DNA from: Zygnema cylindricum
Taxonomy: Eukaryota > Streptophyta > Zygnematophyceae > Zygnematales > Zygnemataceae
DNA length: 64,000 nucleotides
Assembly (NCBI GenBank): GCA_037447655.1
Contig: JBBHKE010000473.1
Coordinates: 136,738-200,737 of the forward strand
Direction of reading: 5' to 3'
Part shown: positions 21,494-34,490 of the stretch, piece after piece
Numbering within the stretch: position 1 is the first letter of the stretch
Layout: each line of letters starts with the position of its first letter
Made by a program: the position numbers and the translations under genes
The notes under the pieces: model-generated
Databases searched by the model: none
What the model was told of the DNA's origin: nothing
The model's input: the letters and a program-made list of their open reading frames with translations, nothing else

Positions 21494-23340
21494 CGAATTA
21501 CACAATTCCCACTCGCATGCACTCTTGAAACAAAACATCTTAAAACGAGAGTGACCAAGAGTTTTCTGGTGAATCAAAAGGAAGATGTAGCTTTGAGAAC
21601 TAGATTCTTAAAAAAAAAACCGTGAAAGACAAGTATGTCGCTTTACAACTTCCAATGCAAAAGATGTGAAAATGTACCAGGGAAAGAAAAAAAATTATAT
21701 CAAAAGCACGGTGTTCATCATTTACATTTACTATCAAAATTGTAACAATAGCGAAAGCCACGCCTTCTTCCATATCCCCTGTAGTTCAACAAAGATCATA
21801 TATGTTGAGTAGAATATCACTTATAACTGCGCAGTTTAAATATGTCAAAAAAACAGTTCTCATAGTAAATTTGCTCAACTACAAAAGGTGAAAATAGCCT
21901 CGTAGAAGCCAAGCATAAAAACTAGAAGTACTGTCAGCAATCCTTTAGTTGCAAAAGTAATAATTTGTGCTTTCACCTTTTCAGACGGATTTAGGTGCAA
22001 GATTTGAGAACAACACACCTCTGTTTTCTTTTCAATATTACATTGAGTGCGCACAGAACACATAAGAGTGAACAGAATGTCCTTGAAGCATCATCAATTT
22101 ATACACTTTTCCCTTCAACCTTTTCTCTCGAATCTTCAACCTGACTGACAAGTAGTAGATCAACTGCACCTTCAATGTTCTCCAAGGCCAGTTATTTTAT
22201 TTTTTCTTTTCGCACGTCCTATCAAGAACTTGATGAGAGCCCTCCCTCTGTTGCCAATCATCGCATTTTAGGTCAAATACCTTCAGATGACAGCCAGAAA
22301 AACTACACACTAATTCTTGCAACATAATCCCATTTCGTTCCAGTTATCTCTTTTTAAGTCGCTCTTATCACTTTTTGACCTATTTCCACAATAACTGTTA
22401 TCACCTTTCCACAATCTTCTCTTCACCTCTAATCAAATAAATCTCATATGTGCCAAAAACCTTTCAGCAGTCACATCTCTGTTCCTATCTCATCTCTATT
22501 CTCCTACTTTTCTTACTCAATAACGAGCTTTCTATGCCATTCGGCAATCTACACTTCTCAATGTGAAAACCACTACTTACAATCTTTCCTCACTCTCATC
22601 TCCACCCTTTTTTGCATTTCCACTTCCAAGTACAAAAAAAGTACCAAAAAGGCCATCTAGAGCGAGCTAAGACTGATGTCTTTACAATTCCTAACTCCCC
22701 CCAAACCCTAACTCCGCCCAAGCCCTAACTCCGCCCAAGCCGTAAGACAATTCCGAGATTCTACTCATTAGTAAACTACTCACATCACAGACTTCCCACT
22801 GTAGTACGTGCATAAAAAGTCAAGAATTTGATGTGGAGGCTACAGGCTCCTCTCCCTGTCTTCTGATAATAGACAACCGCAAAAACAAATACAAAAACAC
22901 ATACAAAGACGTTGAATCAAGTAAGACAAAAAAAACTAACCATCAAAACAGACAAAAACAAAAGCCAGGAACAGTTTCCAAATAAAACCCCATTTCAACA
23001 AGGACGATTGTCAGAAAAAGGAACAATAGTTATAAACAAGAAGATGTAAAGAGTGGAACAATGAACAAACGAACCGAATTTCCTCGTTCTTAAAATACTA
23101 CTGGCAAAACACTGCCATAACATTGACCAGCTAGCCCTCGACAAAAAAATATCAAGGGCTTCTTTATCATCCATTGACTGGCATGAATGGTAAATAACAA
23201 AAATTATGTAATTCCATCCTTTCCCACTGAACCCAATTGTTTTCTAAGCAATTTCATTACTCCATTACTTGCCAGTTTAAAACACATCTTGTACGACCTA
23301 ACCATTCTGAGGGCATCCATGGATGCGTTCATTTCTTCAA
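21494..23340. other. Spacer before BPM gene, no gene seen
   Basis: AT-rich, with only short open frames. A triplicated CCAAACCCTAACTCCGCCCA-like block lies at about 22697-22745. Confidence 0.45.
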
Positions 23341-23362
23341 CTCTGTACAACTGACAAAAGAT

Positions 23363-23525
23363 CTGATTAAACATCTAATAAGACATCTGGTAAGACGTAC
23401 CGTAAAAGATAAGACCAGAAATCTGATAAGACATCTTGCAAGATTTCTGGTAAGACATGCCATAAGCAAGAAGATTGTACATCTGATAGGAAATATAATG
23501 AGACATCTAATAAGCATCTAATAAG
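23363..23525. repeat. 12-bp minisatellite in BPM 3' region
   Basis: Degenerate tandem copies of ACATCTGATAAG (variants ACATCTAATAAG, ACATCTGGTAAG, ACATCTTGCAAG) immediately downstream of the BPM stop, so probably within its 3' UTR. Confidence 0.75.
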
Positions 23526-23581
23526 AAGGGTCTAATATTTCCTGTCTCGTTCATATCGAAACCCAATAGTGGGAGAATGTC

Positions 23582-26403
23582 TCACATGCGCTGTCGCACT
23601 CTTCGATTGTTGGCATCGGCTCCGTCTGCATGCTGGCTCCATACGCTAGTTCCTCGACCCCTTGGAGCTTGTCCCTCCTCGCTCCCATTGCTATTTGTAC
23701 TGACACCCGCAACAGTTCTAAGGAGCTCGGCTTGTAAAGAGGGACAGCTTTCTCTGAGGTAGTCGAATCCTTCTGTACCCATCACACCTGCAAAACCAGA
23801 CTGTAACGTGATTCAGTAGTGCTCAGCATTGAGTATAACGTAATACAGGAATGCAGTAATACTCTGTACCCATGATACCTGCAAAACCAAACCGACTGCA
23901 AAATAACACAGTACGACTCAGTATACAGTGTAACATAACACAGTACTACAGTAGCCTTCTGTGACCATCACACCTGCAAAACCAAACCGTAACATAACAC
24001 AGTCATATTCAGTAGGTTCAGTGAAGTTCAGTGACATCTATAGTAAGCCTTGCAAAGGTCTAAAAATCACCTTTCATAATGTTCGCCGAGATTTGAAACA
24101 GTAAATACAAGCCATGAAGGTGCCAGCCTAAACAAGTTACAAAGGGTGCAAAGTATCCCACTTTCCACTCCCTTATCAAATGACAAGATATGTTACAAAG
24201 CAAAATGTTCCCTTAACTTTAAAATCCTTCGTATTTGTCTAGCGACAACATAAAAATCCCACAGAATACCTCATAAGGAGCCCAACATTTCAGAACATAA
24301 CCCATGAACCCATGACAGGCCCTGAGAAATGCGAAAAAACTGGGAACAAACAGCGAGCTCCAAGCTTAATTCTTACACCAATCATTAGGTCAGTATACAA
24401 ACCACCCTACAGTGAGCTTTAATGACAGCATGCAATCGAGTCTTTCATCCATCTAACTTTCTCTCCCAAGAAACACCACAAGAGCAGAAACTGAAATTAG
24501 AAGACACCTCCAAATTACCCGCAGCAAAATTTAAGGCATAAACTCAAAAATTGAATGCATACCTTTCAGCTTACACACAGCAAAATCAAGACAGAGACTG
24601 AAAATTGAATGCCATACCTTTCAAATTCCCGGCTGCGAATTTAAGGCACACACTTTTCAGTTGAGCCGCATGATGTTGCTCCGCCAAAGCCAAAGTTGTT
24701 GCCACCGTGTCTATGCTTACTTCTTCACACAGCTTTGACTCACACATTAGTCGCAATCGATCCAAAGCATATCTATCAGCAGCAGCCAGCAGATGTTGTG
24801 CCATTAAAGTAGAAGCCGAGGCAGAGGAGGATCCGGTTAATTCGGGGGTGTCAGGTAATGTATCCCTGTAAATAAAATGCAGCATAGCCTGTAACCAACA
24901 AGGTACCCAAAAGAGGAAAAATTATTAACCATGATTGCCATTACATACAGACTGGTAATGGTGGAGGTCAACCATTGTTTAAAGGGTATGAGGAACTTGT
25001 ACAGCAATAATTCCCATCTAGCAAACTCTGTAACCATATGTGACTCACTGTCCTAAGGACCAGTAAACTGAACAGATTGCATAGCCATTGAAGGAAAACG
25101 TCAACTAATGTTATGACAAAAACTGACAAAATGTTGTAAAAAACAATGACGAAGGTACCCAAATATGTCAAAATGGCATAACAAAAAATAACAAAATACT
25201 GTAAAAACACCAAGACAAGCAGTGCCTCAACCTCCAAGAACAAAACTCGTTAAGAAAAATTCCATGAAAAAACAGAGACATGGATAAAAAAATCTCACTC
25301 TGAATACAGGTGGTTGCATGTCCTCTATCTCCAGTGTCCCACTATTTCGTTCTCTCATTGGACCGAAAAGTTGAGCCTTAAAAACCGGAGACCGAGCCGC
25401 AAGTACAAGTTTATGTGCATGGAAAGTCTCTCCGTCGACATCAAAAGTCACATCAGAGCCCTCTCCACTGTCAAGAAGGACACCGAAATGGTCTCCCATA
25501 TCCGGAGGGGGAACAGCAATAGTGTAAGGCTTGGGACCTTGTGTGGAGGAAACCACCACCCCAACTGTACAAGTGATAGAAAGAGTATCATTTTTCAAAT
25601 AATCGGATGTTTCCAAAACTGCTCTTCTGAAAAATCTCTTGTAGCCCCTGCAGTTGCATAGAGAGAATATAGTTAATTTGACATCACAGCACCATAGGTA
25701 AACAGCCAATCTCTAAAAAAATAGGCCATTAAACGGGATACAAGACAATCGGATGTTTTCAGAACTGAAAGCTATCTTATTTCGCACTGCAATTGCATGG
25801 AGAGGATATGGCTGATTTGACATCATAATAACACCATATACATACACTCAATGTCTCAAGAAATATGTCTTCTCAAGGACAAGACGAAACAATAAAGAAA
25901 ATGGCTCTAAAGAAGAAAACTCATTACTAAAATTCCCATCTTAAAAACAAAAATCGTGAATTAAAAAAGGTTTCAAGGGAAAAGGCCAATAAGAAAACTT
26001 ACCACATGCTACCACGATATTTGAGGGTGTATGGTCCACTTTCTAAAGATCTGTCAAAGTGACTATGAACTTTGTGCTTATTTTTACCACTTTGGTCCAA
26101 AAGAGTCAATTCAAATAAAGCTCGAACATCTGTTCCTTCACTCGCTAAAGCGATAAAAACTGACACATACTGAGAATTGTCTTCCGCGTTTTTCCCATCC
26201 GGATAAAAATAGATTGCCCACTGATACCCACCTACAGTAAAGGTATCGCTCGCCATATACTTTCCTACTCCCATCCCCTTTGCCAAAGAATATCCATTAA
26301 TTGTGAAGTGGTGTGATCCATTTACGGTTTCCGTTACATTCCGAGAGCGAGTGGGAGCACTAGCTCCTGTTCCTTCCTGGATAGCCATGGGAGTCCTGAC
26401 CAT
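23582..26403 (-). CDS. BPM: BPM-type MATH-BTB protein, 4 exons
   Basis: On the minus strand the exons are 26403-26003, 25647-25299, 24888-24618 and 23787-23582. They give 408 codons plus TGA, the usual length of plant BPM proteins. A MATH domain occupies roughly residues 22-160 ([20 protein letters not shown], then [43 protein letters not shown]). A BTB domain follows from about 200 ([20 protein letters not shown], then [14 protein letters not shown]), and then a BACK-like C-terminus ([32 protein letters not shown]). In plants BPMs are substrate adaptors of CUL3 E3 ubiquitin ligases: the MATH part binds targets such as AP2/ERF, HD-ZIP and PP2C proteins, and BTB binds CUL3. That role is from family knowledge. 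An in-frame Met at codon 6 could also start translation. The acceptor of the last exon is duplicated in the intron upstream. Confidence 0.95.
23773..24005 (-). repeat. Triplicated splice-acceptor segment of BPM exon 4
   Basis: The block CTGTACCCATCACACCTGCA plus AAACCA recurs at about 23866 and 23959. On the minus strand each copy reads TTTTGCAG followed by a close copy of the exon start, so intron 3 holds two decoy acceptors upstream of the one I used. Confidence 0.8.
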
Positions 26404-28160
26404 GGTATGATTTTAATATCAACACATTGTCCCGATGCTTACATGAACCACATAAATGTATAAAACCCTTTCTGTATTGAACCCGTTTTGTAATGAACCC
26501 CTTTTTAGATAAAACCTTTTCTGTAGTTACTTTTAACCTTTGTAGTCCGAATTGCTAAGGCAGCTGTCATCCCAAAATGAAACCAAATAAAAGTTAGCGA
26601 GGAAATGAATCAACTGTGTTTATAACGCATGTTTACATCGATAAACGAATACTACATTTTATGGATTAACATAAACATTAAAATACCCGAAACATAACGA
26701 AATTATCCCCAGGCTAGAGACAGCCGTTAGATTTGACAGAATGATACAAGCGTGAACAGAAACTAAATCGTTTCCTTTTTACGAAAATACATAATGACGG
26801 ACAAATATACTTTTCCAGACTGCATCAACTACAGTACCACCGTTAAAGCTGACAATAAAATACCTATCAGAACTACCAGGATCACAGCTATCAGTACTGA
26901 AGTGGCAAAAGTTCACAACACAGCGACAATGATTGCAACGCCATCAATTCTAAGGATACTGAAAACAACATAAGAGACATGTACAAATCAATGTTTTACA
27001 TAAAAAATAGGTTATGACCATGAAAACTGACTATGTTCTCGAAAAAAAATCCTCTCACCATCAAATATTCACATAAGGTGTCAGATTAACCTAGGAAAAC
27101 ATAAGCAGATTCAAACATACAGTATCGACAAAAAATCAAAATACCTATGATAATAAGACAAGACCTACAACAGTGATATCCCAAACATCTGCTTTCCCTC
27201 ATGTAAAAGTTCTGACAGATAAGACTTCCAATGGATAATCATGGCAAGTCACATGTATACTCGTCGACACCATAACGCCTAAGGAAAAAAATTAGGTTTA
27301 AGGACAGAATATACCTAGGGTTACATGAGAGGGTAGATGTCCTTGTACAAGGACTGCAAGAGGAGAGAAAGACAGAGAGGGGACAGGACATCCGCAGGTA
27401 GAAAAAAAAATGGAAGACCGGATGGGATTAGGGGAATTTATACATGCCAGCCAGGAGCTACCTGATGGTAGAATTGGACACGTGTTGAAAAAAAATCGAA
27501 CGATTTCTTGAACGGCTCAGATGTGACCAGAGGAAGCCAGCTTTCACATGTGAACGCTTCGTCAGAATTTTAAACCTAGTTCGGGACTGCCAGTGTGAAC
27601 AGTGAAGCTCAGTGCAACGCTGAAAGGATAGATCAAAAGTGCGAAAACGCGAGAGAATTCTATTTCTGGTATCCCTTTAGTATACGTGTTTTCCGGGTGT
27701 AATACGCTTTCTATTACGGGGCTACCAGGTATATTTGCACGCGATTTCGCACTTCTGATCGATGGGCTGGGAAATTTCAGAAAAAGTGTACGTCACGCTG
27801 GATGGAGAAATTCTTTAAAATGGTTACATAAGGTAACCGTTGGCGGAGGCAGCATATTTATATTTGTTTGCTGGTGGCCGTACAATATAAAAATTATTTT
27901 AGGTCGACGTTCAATAATTCGCGGCGACAGCAGTTTATAGACAACATACTTGTCCGCGCTGGCAGAGTCGCATTCGACAATTTATCATCAGTTATGTTAA
28001 CCTGCCTCGTTCAACGCTGTCTGAGATAACCTTACGCATAAAATAAAACTTATGTTGCGTCTGTTCCCGACAAAAAGATACTGTGGCGATCGCAGAAAAT
28101 CTCAAACGTGACGATCGTGACTCACGCTGTTAGAGTAAAAAACTAAATACGGTACAGAAC
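26404..28160. other. BPM upstream region, no gene seen
   Basis: It contains the BPM promoter and possibly a 5' UTR. No convincing ORF and no clear TATA box choice. A purine-rich stretch lies at about 27355-27400. Confidence 0.45.
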
Positions 28161-28693
28161 TACACCGCGAATCGTTATTAGTGTCAAAGTTTAAATAGTG
28201 TTGAAGAAAATTTACCGTAATCGATGCTAATTAAGAATTTGTTTTTTTCTTTTTAAAAGGTGTATTCTAATTTCGGCGTTTATGCTAATTTGGGAACAGC
28301 AAAAATGGAATATTTGCTGTACGATTATATACATTAATATATGTATTCGTACAAAGTATTTGAAATCGTACGCCGTCGTGAAATTTAAATATCCGTACAT
28401 ATCAGACTAATTTACGTGTCATAATAATCCCGTTTTTGAGCGCACGTTCCTATGCATGCGCGTCTGATTTAATTCATTCTTTGTAAAATTTTCACTTGAA
28501 AAGGTACATTTATGTACGGTCTGACATCGACCGTATACCACGCTATTTAGATCTTATTGTACTTTCGTTCTTTACGTTATTTTGTACGGTACCTTAATTA
28601 ACGTCAAGGAAAAATTAAAATCATGTATCCTATTTGAGGAAACAAATCAAAATTTTAAGAACCCAAATTAGTGACTTTGACACTCGCGGTGTA
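28161..28693. mobile_element. TA MITE (533 bp), reference copy
   Basis: Complete, with TACACCGCGAATCGTTATTA at the left end. The right end is slightly shortened (TTGACACTCGCGGTGTA lacks the TAATAACGATT block). Left and right halves match the two ends of the 12.6 kb element at 2926-15486. It carries no ORF. The flanks also show ACAGAACT on both sides. Confidence 0.88.
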
Positions 28694-29173
28694 CAGAACT
28701 GTACCGTACTGAATCGAGTATTTTTCGGCCTTCGGAGGGCGTGTGAAAGGGTCCACGTCGCCTTTCACTCCTTTCACTCCAATTTCGCTTTACGACGCCT
28801 CGCGCCGCGCGGCGCGTCGCAAGTATAAATATGTTTAGGGTTTTTTTCTCATTCGTGTTTTTTTTATATAAAAAAAAACACAACCAATAACCCTATGACC
28901 CTAAACATCCGAGGTACCCGGGCGGTACTTTGCGAAGTGTGAAAGGCACGGGGCATTTCGCGGTGTGAAAGGGGGTTTCACACCTTTCACTCCACGCGCG
29001 AGACGACTAACGAACCTTACCTGTACTGTAATTCAAAAAGAAATTTGGAGTACGGTAAAGTTAATAAATGCAAACCAGTGGATACTGGACCATAGAACAA
29101 AGGTAGAAATTAAGTGCGCACATTACTATACAGAGGTAAACAGGTACTTAGGAATTATATAGCAGATGCTTAA

Positions 29174-29877
29174 GGGTGAACTTCCATTAGAGGAAAAGTG
29201 GGGTTGTTTACTGGAAGCCGTACGATTTCGTACAGACTCGTACCATTTCTTTTTTTGTCAGACGAAACATGACGAAACATGTTAACAGGATGGCTCCAAT
29301 ATTATAGGCGTAATTATCGACCGTTGGATTTCACACTTTTTTAGATTCGCGAAGCAATAGCGCACATCGCCCAGTGTGAAGAGACTCTCCTCGGCGAGGA
29401 GAGTTTCTTCACACTGGTCGCATACCATTAGTACACGTGAAAAGTAAAAAAAATATCCACCACGAACGGGCGATAAGAAACAAACACGTCGTACACGCCA
29501 TGTGCCTTCCTCCACGGTGTATGCAGGTCGACCGAAATATCATCGCACGCTCCTTCTGACATCCGCTAACCTTCAAAGTTTGCGGCGCCTTTTTGCAATT
29601 CCGTTTCGAAATTTTGATTTTCAATTTCAAAATTAAAATTTGGTCGCAAAATTTTCGTACGGATCATTAACTACCTCTGCTCATACAAATATTATGTACA
29701 GATTTTTAGTTTGAAGAATATTTTTAGATTTTAAGAATCTGAAAACTAACCTACGTGGCGCCAATCAGAATTGAGAAACGATGTTCACTGGCACGACATA
29801 ATGGAAGGCCGTGCCAGTAAACACTAGAAATATACGTCTCCGCATGTTTACTGGGACCGCCTAATGGGGAACATGCC
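29174..29877. mobile_element. PIF-like non-autonomous element with TAA duplication
   Basis: Ends GGGTGAACTTCCATTAG and CTAATGGGGAACATGCC are imperfect inverted repeats flanked by TAA (29171-29173, 29878-29880). Related ends (TTTACTGGGA.CGCCTAATGG) occur at 39630-39658, 42575-42600 and in the element 63001-63737. Confidence 0.65.
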
Positions 29878-29890
29878 TAAGGGTTATCAT

Positions 29891-30215
29891 TAGTGTTGGG
29901 TATCGGGTAAATTCATATCGCGATAATTTCGATATTCGATATATCGAATATCGATCGAGCATATTCCTCGATATATCGTACCGGGACCAACATAAATTAT
30001 CGCGATATATATCGCAAAAAATGGGTGTCCGTATAGTCCTAGTACGGGAAATCGTTGATACCCCACGAGGGGTTGTTGAAAAAAAAATGGAAATTTTCAT
30101 TTTTTTCAATGCCTCGATATATCGCAATGATTTGGTTTTCGATATATCGATTATCGGGTTCCTAAAATTTGATATATATCCAATATCGGCAAAAGGTCCT
30201 CGATACCCAACACTA
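29891..30215. mobile_element. hAT-like MITE (325 bp)
   Basis: Ends TAGTGTTGGGTATCGGG and CCTCGATACCCAACACTA, with flanks GTTATCAT and GTTATCAC (7 of 8). The interior is rich in TCGATATATCGA palindromes. This is the intact sister of the outer element at 19396-21493. Confidence 0.85.
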
Positions 30216-30637
30216 GTTATCACTAATCAATAATCACTAATCAGAGCTTAAGGGTTAAAAGTCTTCAAATGTTTCTCTCTTTTTTTTCCCTTTTGTATCC
30301 AGATGGTTTTTTCCATAACAATTTTTGCAAGTTGTTCTCTATTTGCGTAATCAGCACTACGAGCCTTGTACCGTTTAGGAACCTTGTACCGTTTTTGTCC
30401 TGTTTGCGGCAAGAACCCCGATACAACATCCGTACGGTGTATTCTTTGTCCGGGTCACTAGGATAATCTGTATCCGGGAATGTCAAAATTGCGATGCGCG
30501 ACTCACAGTTGGACTTGTGAAACAATATGGACCGTGAATTATTGTAAAAAAACTAGAATATCGTGTAAGCTTTTACACTAACTGAAAAATAATACTTGAT
30601 TAAACTATAAAATAGCGTAAAACAACCTACAATAGTG

Positions 30638-30857
30638 TACAACGCGAATCGTTATTAGTGTCAAGGGTTTTTCCACCACTTAAAACATCTTTTATCCGTA
30701 CACACTTGTTTGATTTTCAAGTTGAGACCGCCAATTTGAAGCTGAGAATGTTAACTTTTAATGGAAACTGTCAGATCCACAATTAGACAAGTGTGTACGA
30801 AGAAAATATGTTTTAAGTGGGGAAAAAAAACTTGACGCTAATAACGATTCACGGTCT
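30638..30857. mobile_element. Short TA MITE, copy 3
   Basis: Left end TACAACGCGAATCGTTATTA, subfamily interior CCACTTAAAACATCTTTTAT/GTGTGTACGAAGAAAATATG, right end AACGATTCACGG with a damaged last few bases. It interrupts sequence also found at 42605-42745. Confidence 0.75.
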
Positions 30858-30859
30858 GT

Positions 30860-31324
30860 TCATTTTTTCTTATAATTTGTAAGTGCCCTACGCTTGCGAC
30901 CTCATGAGTACGTCACTAGGCAATTGCTGTCAGATGCACGATTCACACTAGAAATGGATGATGAATGAGATGAGGAAACGAATAACCCCGTACCATTCAT
31001 TCCGCAAAAAAACAAAAGCAGAGGCTCCAAACAGGTCGACCGCTCGGCTGTCAACCTTTTTGGAACGTAGCGACGTTCAAAACATACGGTTTGGTGCGTC
31101 AAAACTTGAAAACTGTGGTAAATCATCTTTTTTTTTCCGGAAAACCTGTTCGGAATGCCTAAATCCGACTTTGAAAAAACAGGAAGCCGTATCCCAAATG
31201 AAATGATCCATATTGTAACGATTTTTTTAAATGGTAACCCATAAACAAATAGCCAATCGAAATCATCTAAAATAGAATGTAAAACTTAAAACTTCTTTGG
31301 AACTTGACGATGAAATTCTATAGG
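30860..31324. other. Repeat-derived spacer
   Basis: The first 100 bases match 42670-42740 and the complement of 39670-39700, that is, parts of the repeat family upstream of DYM. The remainder has no recognisable content. Confidence 0.5.
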
Positions 31325-32450
31325 CTCCATTGCCACACAAAATTCGCAGATCAAAAGAAGCTAATCTAGATAGTGTTGACTCCAAGTTTATATAAACCCA
31401 AATGATTGACCCCTTGGCAATCAGAACCCCATTAAAGCTTCACCCTTGTGAAACAAGACTTTCTGTGTGCTCAGTTCCACCACAAAATGCAAAGTTAGAA
31501 TATGTGATTTGGATACATTCACCCACTTTCACTTTCCCTTAGAAATGCAGCCACCCAGGCAAGCAAAAACTCTGACCAACTACACCCCAGTGTAGCCTGG
31601 ACTCCCCTGAGTCCGCAACAAGAAGAATCACTGAAAATGGCCAAGTAAATTAATCGTTATGGCTGACCAAAGTTTGCCTTTTATACACATGCTCTCTGGG
31701 AGAGAGGTGCCTACCTACCAAAATATTATAAGTCCTAAAACCCTCTCTCCAAACTCCCTAGTACTAAGGTACGACCCAATCGCAATACTGTTAAGTATAT
31801 AAAGGTTAGGTGTCGGTGTACCTTTTGTACGATCATCGTACAACATGGGCAAAAAGTCGACACATGGTATATGCTGACTCGTTCTTATTATCCCCTGAGA
31901 TGTCGCAAGCCAATGTGGTCGTGCCACGTGTCAATTGACGTGGCAGTGACCGCAAACCGCCAAAAACCCATTCCGCGATCTCGGCATATATCGCGGCCGT
32001 TCGATCATAATTAAATTTCAATTGTAGCCGTCGAAAATATATGCGCGGTATCGTTTTCTTCACCTATCGTATTCCGTACTATACAGAACTGTATCTATGA
32101 ACTACATATCCATTTCACGTTAAATGAATTAGTTTACGTGTAACTATTTATATATTTATCAAACCATCTGCATTCTAGCACTGGTGAATGACGTAACGGT
32201 CAAAGCTAACGACTTCTTTGCCGGACGGCAGGTACCAGGATCAATTCCGAGGTCTGTCAATACTTTTGGTAAACTCATCTATTTTCTGCTACCTGTCTGC
32301 TATAAATCTTTAGGCAACCATGGCTCTATCACCCTACCCAACCTTTAGTGACTACAACAAGTGTGGGGGCTTGGATAAGGGAGTTAGAGGCAGAGTGCCT
32401 CTACCTTTATCCTATTATAATACAGACCTAAAAAATACTCAAATATCAAC
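31325..32450 (+). repeat. 1.1 kb dispersed repeat, copy 2
   Basis: Inverted relative to 6355-7528 and homologous throughout. The right end carries a B-box-like GGATCAATTCC (32238-32248) and GAGGCAGAGTGCCTC (about 32387-32401). No internal frame is conserved between the two copies, so it is probably non-coding. Solo LTR or composite SINE are both possible. Confidence 0.65.
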
Positions 32451-32629
32451 AAAAAAAACGTCTGCCCCCTTTGTTAACGATGGTTTAGTACGGACGGATT
32501 TGAGTCATCGGCGACTAATCGTACGGCAACATGAATCACATAGCGATGTTTTTGTTGACGTGAGATGACGTCGAGGGTGATTCACGTCCAAACAAAAAAA
32601 ATAATCATTTTCTCATCTCATGTTAAATG

Positions 32630-33405
32630 TACAGCCCCATGTGGCTAAGTACGAGTTTTTTTTCTATCATTATCATTTGTAACTTAGCGCCGTACTGCCT
32701 AAGTTGCAGCCGTACGAAGAAATCACATATTTGTAGAGTACAATTTGCGTCATCTCGCGAACTTAAGATGTGGGAAAATTTGTCGTCTTGCGATTTTTCG
32801 ACCCATTGTCACTTCATCTTCAAACTTATCATAAACCACATCGGCAATGTGAATTAAGCAAATTAAAACTAATAGGATAACATACTCCCACGTGTGAAAA
32901 GTTTGTAAAAGTTTTTGACGACAAAAAAAATTATAAGGTTGTTTGTTTTTGTCCGCTTGAATGTCGTACGGTTTTTTTTTGCAGGGGTCTCGAATGTTGC
33001 ACTGTCATTTCACGCAGAGTTGAAAAATCTGCAAAGGTGAAAAAACTACGAAGTCATGGCGGCCGGACAGGAGAGGTTTACGCAAAGGCATGTCGTACAG
33101 CAACGGCTGCAATGCTATACGTCTACGATATTACGCAATGACATGCGACATACCAAATCCGCAAATCGTTTCAAAATTTACGACGTGTCTTGCGACGCTT
33201 CAAATAATTTCGAGAACTATGGTGCGGCAAGACAAATTGTACATGGTGACAGCCGTCACGGGCGTTGTCGGCGTATACAATTGTCACAAACTTAAGTAAC
33301 AATTTCGAGTAAACACATAAAGACACATGAAATCCGGGTCCGCCGGATCTGCGCTAAAATACAAAGTAAGCTCGCTAAATTACAAATACTTAGGGCCCTA
33401 CCCCA
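32630..33405 (+). mobile_element. GGCCCCATGT-family element, copy 1
   Basis: From AGCCCCATGTGGCTAAG to ACTTAGGGCCCTACCCC. Inside, a T-run acceptor (TTTTTTTTGCAG, ending 32984) precedes a segment conserved in the other copies and ending in TAVTGVVGVYNCHKLK-stop (33297-33299). Flanking bases are too diverged to call a TSD. Confidence 0.6.
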
Positions 33406-33711
33406 AGATTCTATCAGGCAAAAAAGTTGGGTTGTTAACTAGAGAAAGTACCATTCCGTACTAAGCCGTATTGTTTTTTTTTTTTTTTCACAAAAGATGT
33501 TTACCAAAAATTTATTAATATTCTTCAGACTTTTTGGCGAAAACTTCCACAGTCCGATTTTGAGTTTTCGACGCAAACGCCCCTTCTATCCAATGTCTGG
33601 ATAGTCTCCTCCAACTGTCCTCAGAAAGAACCTTGCTCTTACTGGACGTGTGTATTGGTCGACTTGTGAAAGTCAGAGTCGACCCACGACGAACGTAAAG
33701 CTATTTACTTA

Positions 33712-34490
33712 GGGTATGTCCCCATGTACTTGTAACTTAGCAAACTTACTTTGTATTTTAGCGCGGATCCGCCGTACCCGGTTTTCTAGTGTCCCTGTGT
33801 GTAAGGGTATGGCCCCATGTGGCTTAGTTCGGGTTTTTTTTTGTCATTTTCTTTTCAAACTTAGCGTCGTACTGCATAAGTTGCGACCGTACCAAGAAAT
33901 CGCAAATTGGTAAAGTATAATTGGCGTCATTCTCGAACTTAGGATGTACAAAAATTTGTTGTCTTCCGTTTTTCCGACCCACTGTCACGTCAACTTCAAA
34001 CTCATCATAAAACACATCTACAATGAGTTTTAAGTTAAGTAAATCCGTTAACACCAATAGAAAAATATATTCCCACGTGTGAAAAGTTAAAAAAAAATGC
34101 CTATTGAAAAAAGTACAGGGTTGTTTGTTTTTGTCCGCATGCGCCTTATACGTTTTTTTTTTGCAGGGGTCTCGAGGCTGCATTGTCATTTCACGCAAAG
34201 TTGAAAAGTCTGCGAATGTGAAAAATGTGCGAAGTCATGGCGACCGGACGGGAGAGGTTTAAGCAAAGGCATGTCGTACAACCAGGGGTGCAAGGATGTA
34301 CGTCTATGATGTCACGCAATGACATGCGACAAAACCAAATAATTTCAAAACTTACGATGTGTCTTGCGACGCTTCAAAAAGTTTCGAAAAAATACGCTGC
34401 GGCAAAGGTAAATTGTTCAATGTGACATCCGTCATGGGTATTGTCGATGTATACAATCGTCACAAACTTAAGTAACAATATCGAGTAAAC
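33712..34490 (+). mobile_element. GGCCCCATGT-family element, copy 2 (composite)
   Basis: An end of one type begins GGGTATGTCCCCATGTACTT after TTA at 33709. About 90 bp later an end of the other type starts at 33805 after TAA (GGGTATGGCCCCATGTGGCT). The acceptor TTTTTTTTGCAG ends at 34166, and the conserved frame stops at 34473-34475 (VTSVMGIVDVYNRHKLK). TWA flanks and GGG ends suggest the PIF/Harbinger superfamily. Confidence 0.6.

Noticed and set aside
23340-23530. CRISPR-like short direct repeats
   Set aside because: Units are 12 bp without unique spacers and the context is a eukaryotic 3' UTR; simple minisatellite. The same holds for the 17-bp array at 50161.
28140-28701. 8-bp flank identity ACAGAACT around a MITE suggested a hAT origin
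   Set aside because: Other copies of the same family show only TA, and two minisatellite empty sites prove a TA duplication; the longer match is probably chance.
30958-31206. 82-codon frame between repeats
   Set aside because: Starts within repeat-derived sequence and shows no domain or splice context.
33056-33295. AGQERF at the start of a frame suggested a captured Rab GTPase
   Set aside because: The motif is present in only one copy of the element, in a different frame from the conserved YVYDIT block, and no G1/G4 motifs are found.
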